This document shows positions 9,637 through 18,749 of a DNA stretch of 64,000 bases, in pieces; positions within the stretch are counted from its first letter, which is position 1; every line of letters begins with the position of its first letter. The notes under the pieces were generated by a model, which had not been told where the DNA came from, ran no database searches, and worked only from the letters and a program-made list of their open reading frames with translations. Both the position numbers and the translations under genes were made by a program. The DNA lies in assembly GCA_023091735.1 (NCBI GenBank), contig JALKBU010000005.1, forward strand, positions 91,421 to 155,420. The letters are read 5' to 3'. Source of the DNA: Trichomonas tenax (taxonomy: Eukaryota > Parabasalia > Trichomonadida > Trichomonadidae).

Positions 9637-10794
9637 TTAGATTTTTGAATTTAATTCCTGCAGCTTCTTATAAATTTCCTGAAGCTGTGTAAATTGTACT
9701 TTTTGTTCGTTTGTGAGTGGTGGATTATCATGAATGCTCTTATACTCACTAATTTTATTTTTCATTTCTTCAAAGTTAGCAATTTCCATTGATTTGATTA
9801 GGTTGTTTCTTCTATCTAGTTCTGCTTGTCTGGCTTGAAGTTCTTTTTGCTTTTCTTTGATAAACTCGAATCGACGATTGATGTCCGAATTTGTTACTGA
9901 TTCTAATAAAAGATAACTTCCATCTGTTTTTGCATAAACTGATTGATTGATTTTGACGAGTTGAGTATTACTGTCAAATTTATATGTCAATTTCAGTTTC
10001 AAAGTCAAAGAGTCAGAATATTCCGATGGAACAAACTGCGGGTATTCATAAACGAGGACTTCACCATTCGCCAAAGATACATACAAGTTCTTATTGCAAA
10101 TTATAACAGAAGAAATGGAGTCATCATATTGATTAGTAATTTGGATGATTTCAGGATGGAAACCAAAACTATCTGTAGAATATTCATCCTGATTTTCTGT
10201 AAATTGTTGCAAAATTAAATCAAAATCTTGCTCAGGGATTTGCTTCATTAATAGGTTGAATTCTTGGCTTGACATTTTGAAAGAATCTGGGTAAAATGGA
10301 TTGATAGTAACAAGATATTGGAAATTTGTTGCAACAACTACTGAAAACTGATTCCAACTATTCTTTTCAAAGCAGGTTGAGAAAGATACTGGCGAGTCCA
10401 CACTCATAAAATTACTAGCTCTTCCGTTTAAATCGAAGAAATAAATCAATCCATTTTCTTCGAGTATTACAAGATTTTGACCAATTGGGGACCACTGCAC
10501 ATCGATAACTGCTGTAATATCATCAACTTTATCGGTTAATTCTTCTAATTTATGATCTCCAAACGAATAGATGAAAATTCCACTCTGTAAGTATATGAGA
10601 AGCTTTGACTTATTGTTAGAAAATGAGAATCTCTTGATATCTCCTTCTATTTTTATTTTAAAATTTTCGATTTTTTGACCATTTAAAAATAACTCCCCAT
10701 TTGCCGATAATTTGCATATATTATTGTCAGCGCCGAAGTCGAATGCAATGTAGTCTTGTGAAAGACTGATGGTCCTTGGTAAAGACAAATTCAT
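9637..10794 (-). CDS. Beta-propeller plus C-terminal coiled-coil protein (possibly Nup88/Nup82-like)
   Basis: A 385-residue protein. Residues about 1-300 show repeated beta-propeller-like strands (VIDVQWSPIGQNLVILEENG, LIYFFDLNG, SSVIICNKNLYVSLANGEVL). The last 80 residues form a basic coiled coil (IKEKQKELQARQAELDRRNN and IYKKLQELNSKI). A degenerate propeller followed by coiled coil is the layout of the nucleoporin Nup88/Nup82, but this protein is about half that size and the sequence evidence is weak. It is divergent from the ankyrin gene with only 52 bp between ATGs. That spacer carries CCTTTAAAAAGTGACA in sense orientation for this gene. Confidence 0.6.
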   Translation of the reverse strand: MNLSLPRTISLSQDYIAFDFGADNNICKLSANGELFLNGQKIENFKIKIEGDIKRFSFSNNKSKLLIYLQSGIFIYSFGDHKLEELTDKVDDITAVIDVQWSPIGQNLVILEENGLIYFFDLNGRASNFMSVDSPVSFSTCFEKNSWNQFSVVVATNFQYLVTINPFYPDSFKMSSQEFNLLMKQIPEQDFDLILQQFTENQDEYSTDSFGFHPEIIQITNQYDDSISSVIICNKNLYVSLANGEVLVYEYPQFVPSEYSDSLTLKLKLTYKFDSNTQLVKINQSVYAKTDGSYLLLESVTNSDINRRFEFIKEKQKELQARQAELDRRNNLIKSMEIANFEEMKNKISEYKSIHDNPPLTNEQKVQFTQLQEIYKKLQELNSKI

Positions 10795-10846
10795 TCTGGA
10801 TGCAAACAGACCAGTTGAAAGTTGTCACTTTTTAAAGGAGGCAAGT
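10795..10846. promoter_or_regulatory. 52-bp bidirectional promoter with AAAAGTGACA / TGTCACTTTT box
   Basis: The divergent ATGs at 10794 (-) and 10847 (+) are separated by 52 bp. The spacer contains TGTCACTTTTTAAAGG at 10823-10838. Read on the + strand it offers an initiator-like TCACTT about 20 nt before the ankyrin ATG; read on the - strand it is the AAAAGTGACA box seen before other genes here. The function is inferred from position and recurrence. Confidence 0.45.
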
Positions 10847-11962
10847 ATGCATCAATTCGAGGAGAACATTGTGAATAGTGTTCTATGTAACAATGTACCG
10901 TCACTTACTTCACAAAGGAAGGACCTGCTAGCTGGCACAATATTTAAAATTCCTGAAGGATCAGCACCTGCATATCTTCCTAAGAATTATCTTGGCTTAT
11001 TACACATTGCTGCTTATTTTGGATCTTTAGATGTTTTTGTGTATCTTCATAGAGTAGTAAAATTGGATATTAACATGAAAACTCCTTCGAATTATACTCC
11101 ATTACATTATGCTTGTGCAAATAACTCAGAGGAAGTAGCGGCGTATATAATAAGCACTGATCCATCATCCGCACGTTGGAATACAGGTGCAAAAGAAAGT
11201 TTTTTATTTCTTGCTGTCGATGTTAATGCAAATTTAATTGTTAAACTTCTGTGCGAAAATGGAGTCATAATTGATACAACCGATGATGAATTTTCTGCTT
11301 TGAATACTGCCGCAAGAAAAGGTAACGTTGAGGTATTAGTTCATATGTTAAAGTATCTTAAAACGCAAAATGATCATTATGATCAGTCACCAATGATTAA
11401 TGCTGTTAAATTTGGACGTGTTAAACTTGTCGAAACATTAATACAAAATGGATTTTCGCCTGATGTACTCTATAGCTTTCAATTCCCACTCCATATTGCA
11501 TTATCAAATAATATAGTTGATATTAATCTGGTGAAACTTATTGTAAATAATTCGGAACTTTTAGACGTTTCTTCTGGATCATTCGGGAAATGGACAGTTC
11601 ACTATATTTGCCAATCCATGAGTTCGTCCGCTGCTTCTCTTATTTTAAAAAGTGGGTGCGTTGATGTCAATAGACTAGATAAAAAAGGAAGACCTGGACC
11701 CTATTATTTGGAACAAAGTGATCCAATTGAAGCTGTGCAAATTTTAAACATTTTATACCAACACGGGTTTAATCCATGCTGCTATGTGGGAGACAAGCCA
11801 TTAGTTCTTTCTTATACAGATCATCTTGGTGATTTCTCGCAAATTATCGCATGGTTTTTAACTCATGGAATTAGCCTAGATTTAGTGTATAGGCTAGAAC
11901 CTTTAAGAGTTCACCTCTGTTCCTATAAGTCCTCTCTGATTAAGTTGGGAGTATCATGGTAA
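10847..11962 (+). CDS. Ankyrin repeat protein
   Basis: A 371-residue protein starting at the ATG at 10847, which avoids overlap with the divergent neighbour. Ankyrin repeats run from about residue 50 to 330: GLLHIAAYFGSLDVFVYLHR, NYTPLHYACANNSEEVAAYI, ALNTAARKGNVEVLVHMLKY, PMINAVKFGRVKLVETLIQN and WTVHYICQSMSSSAASLILK. Trichomonads have very large ankyrin families, mostly of unknown partners. No catalytic or membrane segment is present. The C-terminal 50 residues are less regular (LEPLRVHLCSYKSSLIKLG) and might be a divergent capping or SOCS-like element. Confidence 0.85.
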   Translation: MHQFEENIVNSVLCNNVPSLTSQRKDLLAGTIFKIPEGSAPAYLPKNYLGLLHIAAYFGSLDVFVYLHRVVKLDINMKTPSNYTPLHYACANNSEEVAAYIISTDPSSARWNTGAKESFLFLAVDVNANLIVKLLCENGVIIDTTDDEFSALNTAARKGNVEVLVHMLKYLKTQNDHYDQSPMINAVKFGRVKLVETLIQNGFSPDVLYSFQFPLHIALSNNIVDINLVKLIVNNSELLDVSSGSFGKWTVHYICQSMSSSAASLILKSGCVDVNRLDKKGRPGPYYLEQSDPIEAVQILNILYQHGFNPCCYVGDKPLVLSYTDHLGDFSQIIAWFLTHGISLDLVYRLEPLRVHLCSYKSSLIKLGVSW

Positions 11963-12060
11963 TTATCATGTAAGTAAATGTTATGTTTTTAGTTCGAATA
12001 GAAAATCAACTAAATATAAAAATCCAAACACTATATTTTACAAAAACACTAATATAAAAA

Positions 12061-13560
12061 TTATCTCTTTTCTTCAATGACAGGTCGAGCCTTTGGCTTT
12101 GAGTTATCATCTGAATCATTGTCATCGTCATCATCTTTCTGATCTGGTCTCTGTGGCGTGGTCTTAGGAGCATCAAGCCAGTTGGCATCACTTGAATCAT
12201 CGTCGTCATCATCATCGCCACCTCTCTTTGGCTTTTCTTTAACTTTATTGTTATCTTGTTGCTTGATTGGCTTTCCATCAGGTCCGAGTTTAGGCCTATT
12301 GGAATCCTCCCATGCATCTTCTTCATCATCACCAGCGTCATCATCATCGTTATCTTTGTCTGGAATATTCTGGTGCTTTTGATCCCAACTCTCGTCATCG
12401 TCATCATCATCCTGTCTGTCTGGTTTAATATCTGGAACCTTGTTATCATCATCGTCGTCGTCTCTATGATCTTCATCATCATCTGGATCAATGACGATAC
12501 GCTTATTAACTGCTGTAGGCTGCGGCGTAGAAGCAGGAGTTGCAACCGGTGATGGAATAGGTGTTGGAAGTGGAGAACGTGATGGTGTTGGCAACGCTGA
12601 TTTGGTTGGGACTGGAGATGCTGTGGGCCATGGAGTAGGTTCTGGTGTTGGTCTCGGTGTTGGAGTTGGCTTCGGAGTAGAAGTTGGAAGGGGTGTTGCA
12701 GTGGGCATAGGAGATTTGAAGTCAATAATATTGCATACACCATGGAAAGTATTGTGATAGAATATAGATGGGAATTCCTTAACTTTCTCAGAGCAGTAAG
12801 CTTTTGTTCCTGATGTAAATGTGATATCTGTGTAACAGCCAATAAGTAAAGGATTTGAAGCCATCTCCATGAAAGTGTTGAATGTATTATTCCTGAAAAT
12901 ACAGTTTGTAAAACCTACAACAACGTTTGGAAGGTGGAATAAAGTTGTTACGTTATTTCCTAGAATAATTGAACTGAGTACTTCTAATGGTCTTTCGCAG
13001 TAAGATAGCGAGATTACTGATAAGCCCGATGCATTATGAAGCATAGAATAATGCATGAAAGCTAATGTTGGAAAAACAAGCGATAAGCCAGACGGTCCAC
13101 GCTCACAATAACTTGATGTACTATTCATGTCAACGAAAACATTTCTTCCTGAGTAAATAGCGATAGTTGCTTGTCCACGGCTATAATATCGATATGTGCA
13201 ACCCGAAATCATAGATTCGTTGAAAAATAATTTACCCAACGGATTTGTGCAACCTTGAAAAGCATGACATTTAGAGAATGACTCGCAATTTTCAATACAT
13301 GAAGCTATTAAATTGAAAGATTCGGCTGATAAGAACATCGCGCCATTTGAAGCAACAGAAGTACACTCCTTGAATATGCAGTTATAAATTGAAGGAATTC
13401 CGTAACTTCCTAAAGAGAAATAAAGAGCACCGGGATCAGAGTGCGAATGGATCTTAATAAACTGACACATAAAGAGCTGAAGCATACTGATACTGGTATC
13501 GAATACCTGGGCTTCCTTAAACGTCTCCTTATATAAAACTTTTTGAGTGAAATTAACCAT
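12061..13560 (-). CDS. Surface-type protein: beta-helix region, Thr-Pro stalk, Asp-rich tail
   Basis: A 499-residue protein in three blocks. Residues 1-280 contain short repeated strands with Cys, Asn and FxN turns ([33 protein letters not shown]), like the beta-helix repeats of the polymorphic-membrane-protein-like families of trichomonads. Residues about 283-345 are a Thr-Pro stalk ([15 protein letters not shown]), a likely O-glycosylated spacer. Residues about 350-499 are a highly acidic tail with Asp runs ([21 protein letters not shown]). No signal peptide or final membrane segment is seen, so the N-terminus may be trimmed or secretion unconventional. The promoter to the divergent gene at 13617 is 56 bp. 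The Asp-rich tail could bind cations; this is inference. Confidence 0.7.
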   Translation of the reverse strand: MVNFTQKVLYKETFKEAQVFDTSISMLQLFMCQFIKIHSHSDPGALYFSLGSYGIPSIYNCIFKECTSVASNGAMFLSAESFNLIASCIENCESFSKCHAFQGCTNPLGKLFFNESMISGCTYRYYSRGQATIAIYSGRNVFVDMNSTSSYCERGPSGLSLVFPTLAFMHYSMLHNASGLSVISLSYCERPLEVLSSIILGNNVTTLFHLPNVVVGFTNCIFRNNTFNTFMEMASNPLLIGCYTDITFTSGTKAYCSEKVKEFPSIFYHNTFHGVCNIIDFKSPMPTATPLPTSTPKPTPTPRPTPEPTPWPTASPVPTKSALPTPSRSPLPTPIPSPVATPASTPQPTAVNKRIVIDPDDDEDHRDDDDDDNKVPDIKPDRQDDDDDDESWDQKHQNIPDKDNDDDDAGDDEEDAWEDSNRPKLGPDGKPIKQQDNNKVKEKPKRGGDDDDDDDSSDANWLDAPKTTPQRPDQKDDDDDNDSDDNSKPKARPVIEEKR

Positions 13561-13616
13561 TTAAAATTTTATGAAAAGTGTCTATAAGGTTATAAAATTG
13601 TTTTATAAAAGTGACA

Positions 13617-14291
13617 ATGACAAACGAATCTCCAAAGTTTCCTGCATGGAAGACTCCATTGCCTCCATTAACAGCACAAGAGAAACGAGCCTTCCTTGCA
13701 AGTCTTAAAAATCCACAAGAACCATCTGGTGATATAACATTGATCGTTAAGTTACCAGTGGACATTCTTTCACCCGAAGGAAAGAAGAAGTGGGATGGAC
13801 AAAAGAGTACAGCATTTGAACAATCGGAAATAACATCTATAAAAGAAGACGTTTTGGTTGAAGCTTCATCTGTGCGACATATTATCCAAAAAGAAAATGT
13901 TTTCGAAACAATGGATCAGAAAATCATGGAAAGCCGACAAATTGCGAAAAAAATCAAATCAGATTTCGAGATGTTACAAATTCCTCCTCCAACAGAGCCA
14001 ATTGAGGTCGAACCATTGTTCGTTGACCTGCAAATGCATGCGGAAAAGACTCTACCCGAGCAAGAGTCTCATACACAAACAGATTTTGTTGCATTCAAGA
14101 AAAATCCAGCTCCATCAACTGTTTCGAGAGATAGACAGAAAGCTTTGCATACTATTCACGTTGCTGAATCTCATCTGAATCTTAGTTTACAACCTTCACT
14201 CAAAGAGACGAAGAAAGAACAAAAGCCCCAACGTTCAAAAAAGATAAACTGGGATAAAGTTAATGAGCATGTTCTTCATGAAGATTTTTGA
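13617..14291 (+). CDS. Hypothetical disordered protein with TQT motif
   Basis: A 224-residue polar protein. The first ATG (13617) directly follows an AAAAGTGACA box at 13607-13616. It contains a proline-rich start (FPAWKTPLPPLTAQEKRAFL), a helical middle and an ESHTQTDF motif near residue 155, which fits the K/x-T-Q-T consensus for dynein light chain LC8 binding. The end is basic then ends NEHVLHEDF. No family is recognised. The TQT motif suggests, without proving, a microtubule or basal-body scaffold partner. Confidence 0.6.
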   Translation: MTNESPKFPAWKTPLPPLTAQEKRAFLASLKNPQEPSGDITLIVKLPVDILSPEGKKKWDGQKSTAFEQSEITSIKEDVLVEASSVRHIIQKENVFETMDQKIMESRQIAKKIKSDFEMLQIPPPTEPIEVEPLFVDLQMHAEKTLPEQESHTQTDFVAFKKNPAPSTVSRDRQKALHTIHVAESHLNLSLQPSLKETKKEQKPQRSKKINWDKVNEHVLHEDF

Positions 14292-14582
14292 TTTTTGTTT
14301 TGAATATATTAAATATTTCTGTTTTTATTGTCATATGATCAAATATTTAGTGAAAATCATTTACTGTATTGTAATATTTCATATAGAATATAGTTATGCA
14401 TTACAAAGAAACATAAATTTCAACATTGAATTGAATTTCGACATAATTGAGCAAGATATAAATGAAAATTAGGGCCAATGCTATTATCAAATATATGTAT
14501 AAATTTGTTTTAAGAAAATGCGCTTTATTTAATTTGAAACTTGGAATTTTTTATAAAAAAATCAAAATGAAAATTGAAAAAA

Positions 14583-14594
14583 TCATTTTTCATG
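14583..14594 (+). promoter_or_regulatory. Initiator-like element TCATTTTTCATG overlapping the PRMT5 start codon
   Basis: TCATTTTTCATG fits the trichomonad initiator consensus TCAYTWYTCATTA, in which transcription starts at the A. Here the element runs into the ATG at 14592, giving a predicted 5' UTR of fewer than ten bases, typical for trichomonads. Confidence 0.55.
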
Positions 14595-16175
14595 AATGCA
14601 CAAATTGGAGTCAAATTCAATGATATTGATGAATTAGCCAAAATATCAGAGACATATCTCAAAGAAATACCATTTTATGCCTGTTTGTCACTTGATTCTA
14701 TCAAGGAAAGCATGTATTCTCAAGTTCAGATGAAAAATGATTTATTGCCTGAAAAAACTGCAGTATTTATAAATGAACGACAACTAAACAACGAACTGTT
14801 CGAAATTTTATCATACATATCACTGAAAGTCATTGTCTTTTCTTCTAATGAAGACAGAACTTACGAAACTGCTACAAAATTACTAGAATATATCGTCAAA
14901 TTCCCAGAAATTCGATATATATACATGTGTGATACTCCAAAACAATTTATCACATTTCATATTTTAACCAATTTTTCTCCTTTGATTTCAGCAGGGGTTA
15001 CTTTGACAACAAACATTAATGATTGGAATGCATGGAAAATCCTACCATTGAGTGCTGTGTATCTAACAAAAGAGCACTTTCAAGATAAATTCATCAAAGA
15101 TGAATTTATTCCTATCATTTCTGAAGCCAACCGTCGAGTCGTACCTACATTTTTAACAACAGATCTCCCAGACTTCCCATTCAATCTTGCATCTGTTTCG
15201 CAGATTCTAGAACGTGTTGAACCAGAAATATCGAAATACATTCTCGCAAATCCTATGCAACCATTAGCAAAACAATTGTCATCATCGATATACCAAGTAT
15301 TTGAGATGGATCGCGTTAAATATGATTTATACGAAGAAGCAATGAAAAAAGCTTTCCTAAAGAAAGGAAAAGATGCAGTTTTAGCCGTTGTTGGAGCAGG
15401 ACGTGGCCCACTTGTTGACAGAGTTCTCAAAGCAGGCTTCACAGATATTTATGTTGTTGAGAAAAATCACGCAGCTTCGATCCTCCTTCAGCAAAGATGC
15501 CAAAAAGATTGGCCTAAATCTGTAGTATTCCAAGAGGGTGATATGCGAAATCTGAGCTTTCCAAAAGGTATTGATATTGTCGTTTCAGAGCTTCTTGGAA
15601 GCTTTGGAGATAATGAGCTTTCTCCTGAGTGCTTATTGGGATGTAACAAAGTTTTGAACAAAGATGCAATTTCTATTCCTCAAAATTATACATCTTACTT
15701 AGCGCCTATATGCTCACATCATTTATGGACATTGGCCAACAACAGCAATCTCGACATGATGTGGGTTGTTTCAATGAATACATCAAATCTATTGAGTGAA
15801 TTCAAAGAAGTATTCGCATTCAGACATCCATCAGATAATTCAGATTTTTATTCAGAAAAAATCCTGGAATTTCCAATAAATTGTAATACAACTCTTCACG
15901 GATTTGGTGGATGTTTCTCATCGCAGCTATATGATGATGTAATCATGACAAACAGTCCCCTCAGTGGAACATCTGGTATGGAATCTTGGTATCAGATTTA
16001 TGTTCCAATTCGCCGACCCATAAAAGTATCTGAGGGACAAGTTGTGAAGCTATGGATTGCTAGGAAGACCGATGGGAACTCCGTATGGTATGAATGGTGT
16101 GTAATAGAGCCCGAAGTTCTACCGATCCAGAATTCGTCTGGTTACGCTTACTCAATCGGATTAACTTCCGAATAA
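14592..16175 (+). CDS. PRMT5: Protein arginine methyltransferase 5 (PRMT5)
   Basis: A 527-residue protein with an N-terminal TIM-barrel-like half and a C-terminal methyltransferase plus beta-barrel. Diagnostic motifs: YQVFEMDRVKYDLYEEA (residues about 234-250, including the PRMT5-specific Phe), SAM motif I VVGAGRGPLVDRVLKAG (about 266-282), the acidic end of the next strand VVEKN, and the double-E loop SELLGSFGDNELSPE with E333 and E342. PRMT5 makes symmetric dimethylarginine on Sm proteins, histones and other targets, using SAM. The human enzyme is about 637 residues, so this one is shorter at the N-terminus. All catalytic motifs are intact. A Sm-pathway partner, SMN, is also in this window, at 56803. 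Confidence 0.95.
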   Translation: MNAQIGVKFNDIDELAKISETYLKEIPFYACLSLDSIKESMYSQVQMKNDLLPEKTAVFINERQLNNELFEILSYISLKVIVFSSNEDRTYETATKLLEYIVKFPEIRYIYMCDTPKQFITFHILTNFSPLISAGVTLTTNINDWNAWKILPLSAVYLTKEHFQDKFIKDEFIPIISEANRRVVPTFLTTDLPDFPFNLASVSQILERVEPEISKYILANPMQPLAKQLSSSIYQVFEMDRVKYDLYEEAMKKAFLKKGKDAVLAVVGAGRGPLVDRVLKAGFTDIYVVEKNHAASILLQQRCQKDWPKSVVFQEGDMRNLSFPKGIDIVVSELLGSFGDNELSPECLLGCNKVLNKDAISIPQNYTSYLAPICSHHLWTLANNSNLDMMWVVSMNTSNLLSEFKEVFAFRHPSDNSDFYSEKILEFPINCNTTLHGFGGCFSSQLYDDVIMTNSPLSGTSGMESWYQIYVPIRRPIKVSEGQVVKLWIARKTDGNSVWYEWCVIEPEVLPIQNSSGYAYSIGLTSE

Positions 16176-16235
16176 TTTATAGATGTTTGTAAATATTATA
16201 TTCATAACAAATAATTCAGTAACAAACAAATGGCT

Positions 16236-17085
16236 TTATTTTCTATTTGAACTAAGAATACTTGGTTCTTTGTGAGAGCTTGCAGAGTCTCTAACACTCG
16301 AATCTCTTGCTCCACTTTGCGTTTCTCTATTAGATCCAACCGATTTAGGAGGCTCTCCGCGGCTACTCATGCTGGATACTAACTTAGATCGTGAAGTAGA
16401 AAGTAATTGAACAATATCATCAAATCCATAGCGTTTTGCAAAATCAAGTGGAGAAAACACAAAATTATTCGCTCTAGTGGGATCAGCTCCTAAACGATAA
16501 AGTATTTCACAAGCATCATAATGACTACTTTTTGCTGCAAGGTGTAGAGGTGTATATCCCTCATAGTCAACGCAGTTGGGATCAGTTCCACCTTTAATTA
16601 GGTGCTGTATAATGTCTGCGAAACCACGAATTGCGGCTCTGTGTAGAGGAAAGAATGAATAAGTGAATGATAAATGCTTTCTTCTTGAATATTTGGATCA
16701 GCTCCTGCACGAAGTAAAGCTACAATAATTGGGACAGAGCCCTGCCAAGAAGCGAGAAGCAGAGGAGTTCTGTGATAAATTTATGATGAATTTTAAACGA
16801 AAATGAAGAATTTTATCGATAATATTCGGTGATGCTCCATGTCTGATAAGAAAAGCGGCACAATTTGTACTTCCGAAATGCGCGCATACATGTAGGAGTG
16901 TTCCTCCGGAATGTCTAAAGCCAGAAATAAAACATTTCTTTATCTGTTGTGTTAGAATAAAAAATTCGTACGCTTGAGTCAGGCTGAACCTGCACAGGAA
17001 TGAGTGCCCTTAGTTCTTCAATCTGATCCGTCGCACACGCATTTGCCGCTTTTTGGATCAATTCAAGAGGAGGCTTTTGCTGCAT
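16236..17085 (-). CDS. Ankyrin repeat protein with one mini-intron candidate and two further frame breaks (possible pseudogene)
   Basis: Ankyrin coding is spread over three frames. Starting at the ATG at 17085 (MQQKPPLELIQKAANACATD), the frame stops unless 28 nt at 16944-16971 are removed. Those bases start GT and end CTAACACAACAG, close to the trichomonad 3' splice motif. After removal the protein reads into GGTLLHVCAHFGSTNCAAFL. A second shift near 16770-16799 is needed to reach RTPLLLASWQGSVPIIVALL, and a third near 16638-16690 to reach PLHRAAIRGFADIIQHLIKG. The last frame continues through another two repeats to a Ser-rich tail. The second and third breaks lack clean GT-AG junctions, so they may be unusual introns or decay. 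Coordinates span exons and breaks together. Confidence 0.6.
16944..16971 (-). other. Candidate 28-nt spliceosomal intron
   Basis: On the - strand the segment begins GTACGAATT and ends TTCTAACACAACAG. Excision joins TCAAGC to ATAAAG, restores the ankyrin reading frame and removes the route to an early TAG. Very short introns with a fused branch-point/3' splice motif (ACTAACACACAG type) are known from trichomonads. Confidence 0.6.
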
Positions 17086-17360
17086 TTTGATTTTTTCTTT
17101 AACACAACATTTCAAATCATGTAAATATATCGATACACTAAATAATGAATAATAAACACAAAATAACGAACAAAATTAAATAGGGGGGACCCTAATCTAT
17201 TTTTAAAAATATTGACCTAAAATAAACTATGCGATATGCTTTGCAACGACAATATAAGAGCATTTATAGATGAGAAGGTTCAAAAAATGAAAAAATTAAT
17301 ATATAATTTTGTTATTTCAAGTTGGGAAGAGAATTCCATGGTACAAAAGGAGTGAAACAT

Positions 17361-18440
17361 TTATTTTGGAAGATCTAATATTGATTTCAGAGATTCAGCA
17401 ATATCATTCATGATTGTTTTCGTCGTTTGGAATTTTGTTGGGTTAGTCTTTATAATTATATCTAAAATTATCTGGATTTTGCTGTCTGGAATCTTATAGC
17501 GGCTTCCAACATAGCATAGAAGTAAGACGGCAGCGAAAGAAACTGATAAAAACAAAATTTGCTGTGTTTGATTTGGATCCGGCCTTATTCCGTTCTTTGA
17601 GACCAACCCAGAGTGTAGTTGGAATTCAGAGAATTTGATAACTAAGTTTTGTGCCGCACTATAAATATGTTCTAAAAGCCAGTCAACAGAACACTTCTGA
17701 TTTTCTATGACATCCTTCCACTCGTTCTCATCTCCCAATGGGAATCCAACATGTGTATGCAGTTGATACAAATAATCGCCTGAAACGTATCCTGGGTCGA
17801 GGCCCCTCTGGAAGAAGGCAATGAGGTAATGTCTGGTTCCATTTTCAATCTTGCTCGACAATATCCTGCAAATGTGAGCTGGACCTAATAACTTATGGAC
17901 AACAACAGCTAATGATCCAATCTCAGGGTCTGGGTTATGAGCATGCGCTGGAGATGGACTAACGGTACCTTCTGATATCTTTGGGTATGTGATTATCTTT
18001 CTAACTTGTGAACCAAAATCTGATGACAATGATCGATTATTCGAGAGTTGTAATGGAGATTTATCAAGCGCTGATAGTTTTTCTGTAGGTGTCTTAAGCA
18101 TTGGGACCTTTGCACGCATTTTTGGAGGTAAAATCGAGACAACGGCTGGTTCTTCTGCAATTACTAACTTTGGAGGTGGAACAGACGCCTTTTTGGTAAG
18201 TAGCTTGTTGATGGACTCTGCGATTGACTCTGACGAAACTGTTTGATCGATTAACTGTGCGCGAAATTTTGTAATTTTTGATTTCAGGCCTTTTGTCTCC
18301 CTACCGAGTAAATTTCCGATCTCCTTTTCAGTGAGGGTCTTAGAATTACCAAGTGCCTTCCTGATTAGATCGACTTCCGCTGCGGAAAGGCTCTCAGTCA
18401 TTAAATGTACGTTTATTAATTTAAACATCCTGACAAACAT
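17361..18440 (-). CDS. LIN-9/ALY-like protein (putative MuvB-type chromatin subunit)
   Basis: A 359-residue protein from the first ATG; ATGs at 18428 and 18401 (MTESLSAAEVDLIRK) are alternative starts, and 18401 is plausible. The N-terminal 60 residues look helical and basic. A linker rich in Ser/Pro follows. From about residue 175 there is a small beta domain: IGSLAVVVHKLLGPAHICRI, then GTRHYLIAFFQRGLDPGYVS, resembling the LIN-9 segment in which a barrel strand is followed by Y.V.FDR.GLG...I.DYE. LIN-9 proteins scaffold MuvB/DREAM complexes with E2F and Myb factors. The similarity is by eye and moderate; a Tudor-like or other small barrel is an alternative. Confidence 0.55.
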   Translation of the reverse strand: MFVRMFKLINVHLMTESLSAAEVDLIRKALGNSKTLTEKEIGNLLGRETKGLKSKITKFRAQLIDQTVSSESIAESINKLLTKKASVPPPKLVIAEEPAVVSILPPKMRAKVPMLKTPTEKLSALDKSPLQLSNNRSLSSDFGSQVRKIITYPKISEGTVSPSPAHAHNPDPEIGSLAVVVHKLLGPAHICRILSSKIENGTRHYLIAFFQRGLDPGYVSGDYLYQLHTHVGFPLGDENEWKDVIENQKCSVDWLLEHIYSAAQNLVIKFSEFQLHSGLVSKNGIRPDPNQTQQILFLSVSFAAVLLLCYVGSRYKIPDSKIQIILDIIIKTNPTKFQTTKTIMNDIAESLKSILDLPK

Positions 18441-18749
18441 ACATTTTACCTATTTTTACAACATATGAGATATGCCCGCACACAGGATAGCAGTTTTCCT
18501 TTAAAATATTTTGATTTCATGCCTATTTTGTTGATCAATTCAATATTACCATCAATTCCTTTAATCCTATACTTAATATCATATACTAAAACGAATTCTA
18601 TATTCCTTATAATGTAATTTCATTTATTTTGAGTATATTCAAAACAATTCGATTGTTATATTTTGCTGTATATCTATTAAGTAGAAAAGATAGGTTATGC
18701 GGTCGATTTTGAAATATAAAAAAATCCCATAAAATCTTCAATACATTAT
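18441..18749. other. Spacer between two - strand genes
   Basis: About 310 bp, AT-rich, holding the promoter of the LIN-9-like gene and the 3' end of the next upstream gene. A TGACAAACATACATTTTACC stretch at 18431-18450 loosely resembles the TTTACA-type element. Nothing else is supported. Confidence 0.35.

Noticed and set aside
12256..12757. Ile/Val-rich and Gly-Val-rich frames opposite the Asp-rich and Thr-Pro tract
   Set aside because: These are complements of GAT/GAC runs and of ACT-CCA repeats, not membrane or elastic proteins.
12006..12842. His/Met/Leu-rich frame overlapping the surface-type gene
   Set aside because: It is a frame shadow of the Thr-Pro and Asp repeats, with nonsense low-complexity composition.
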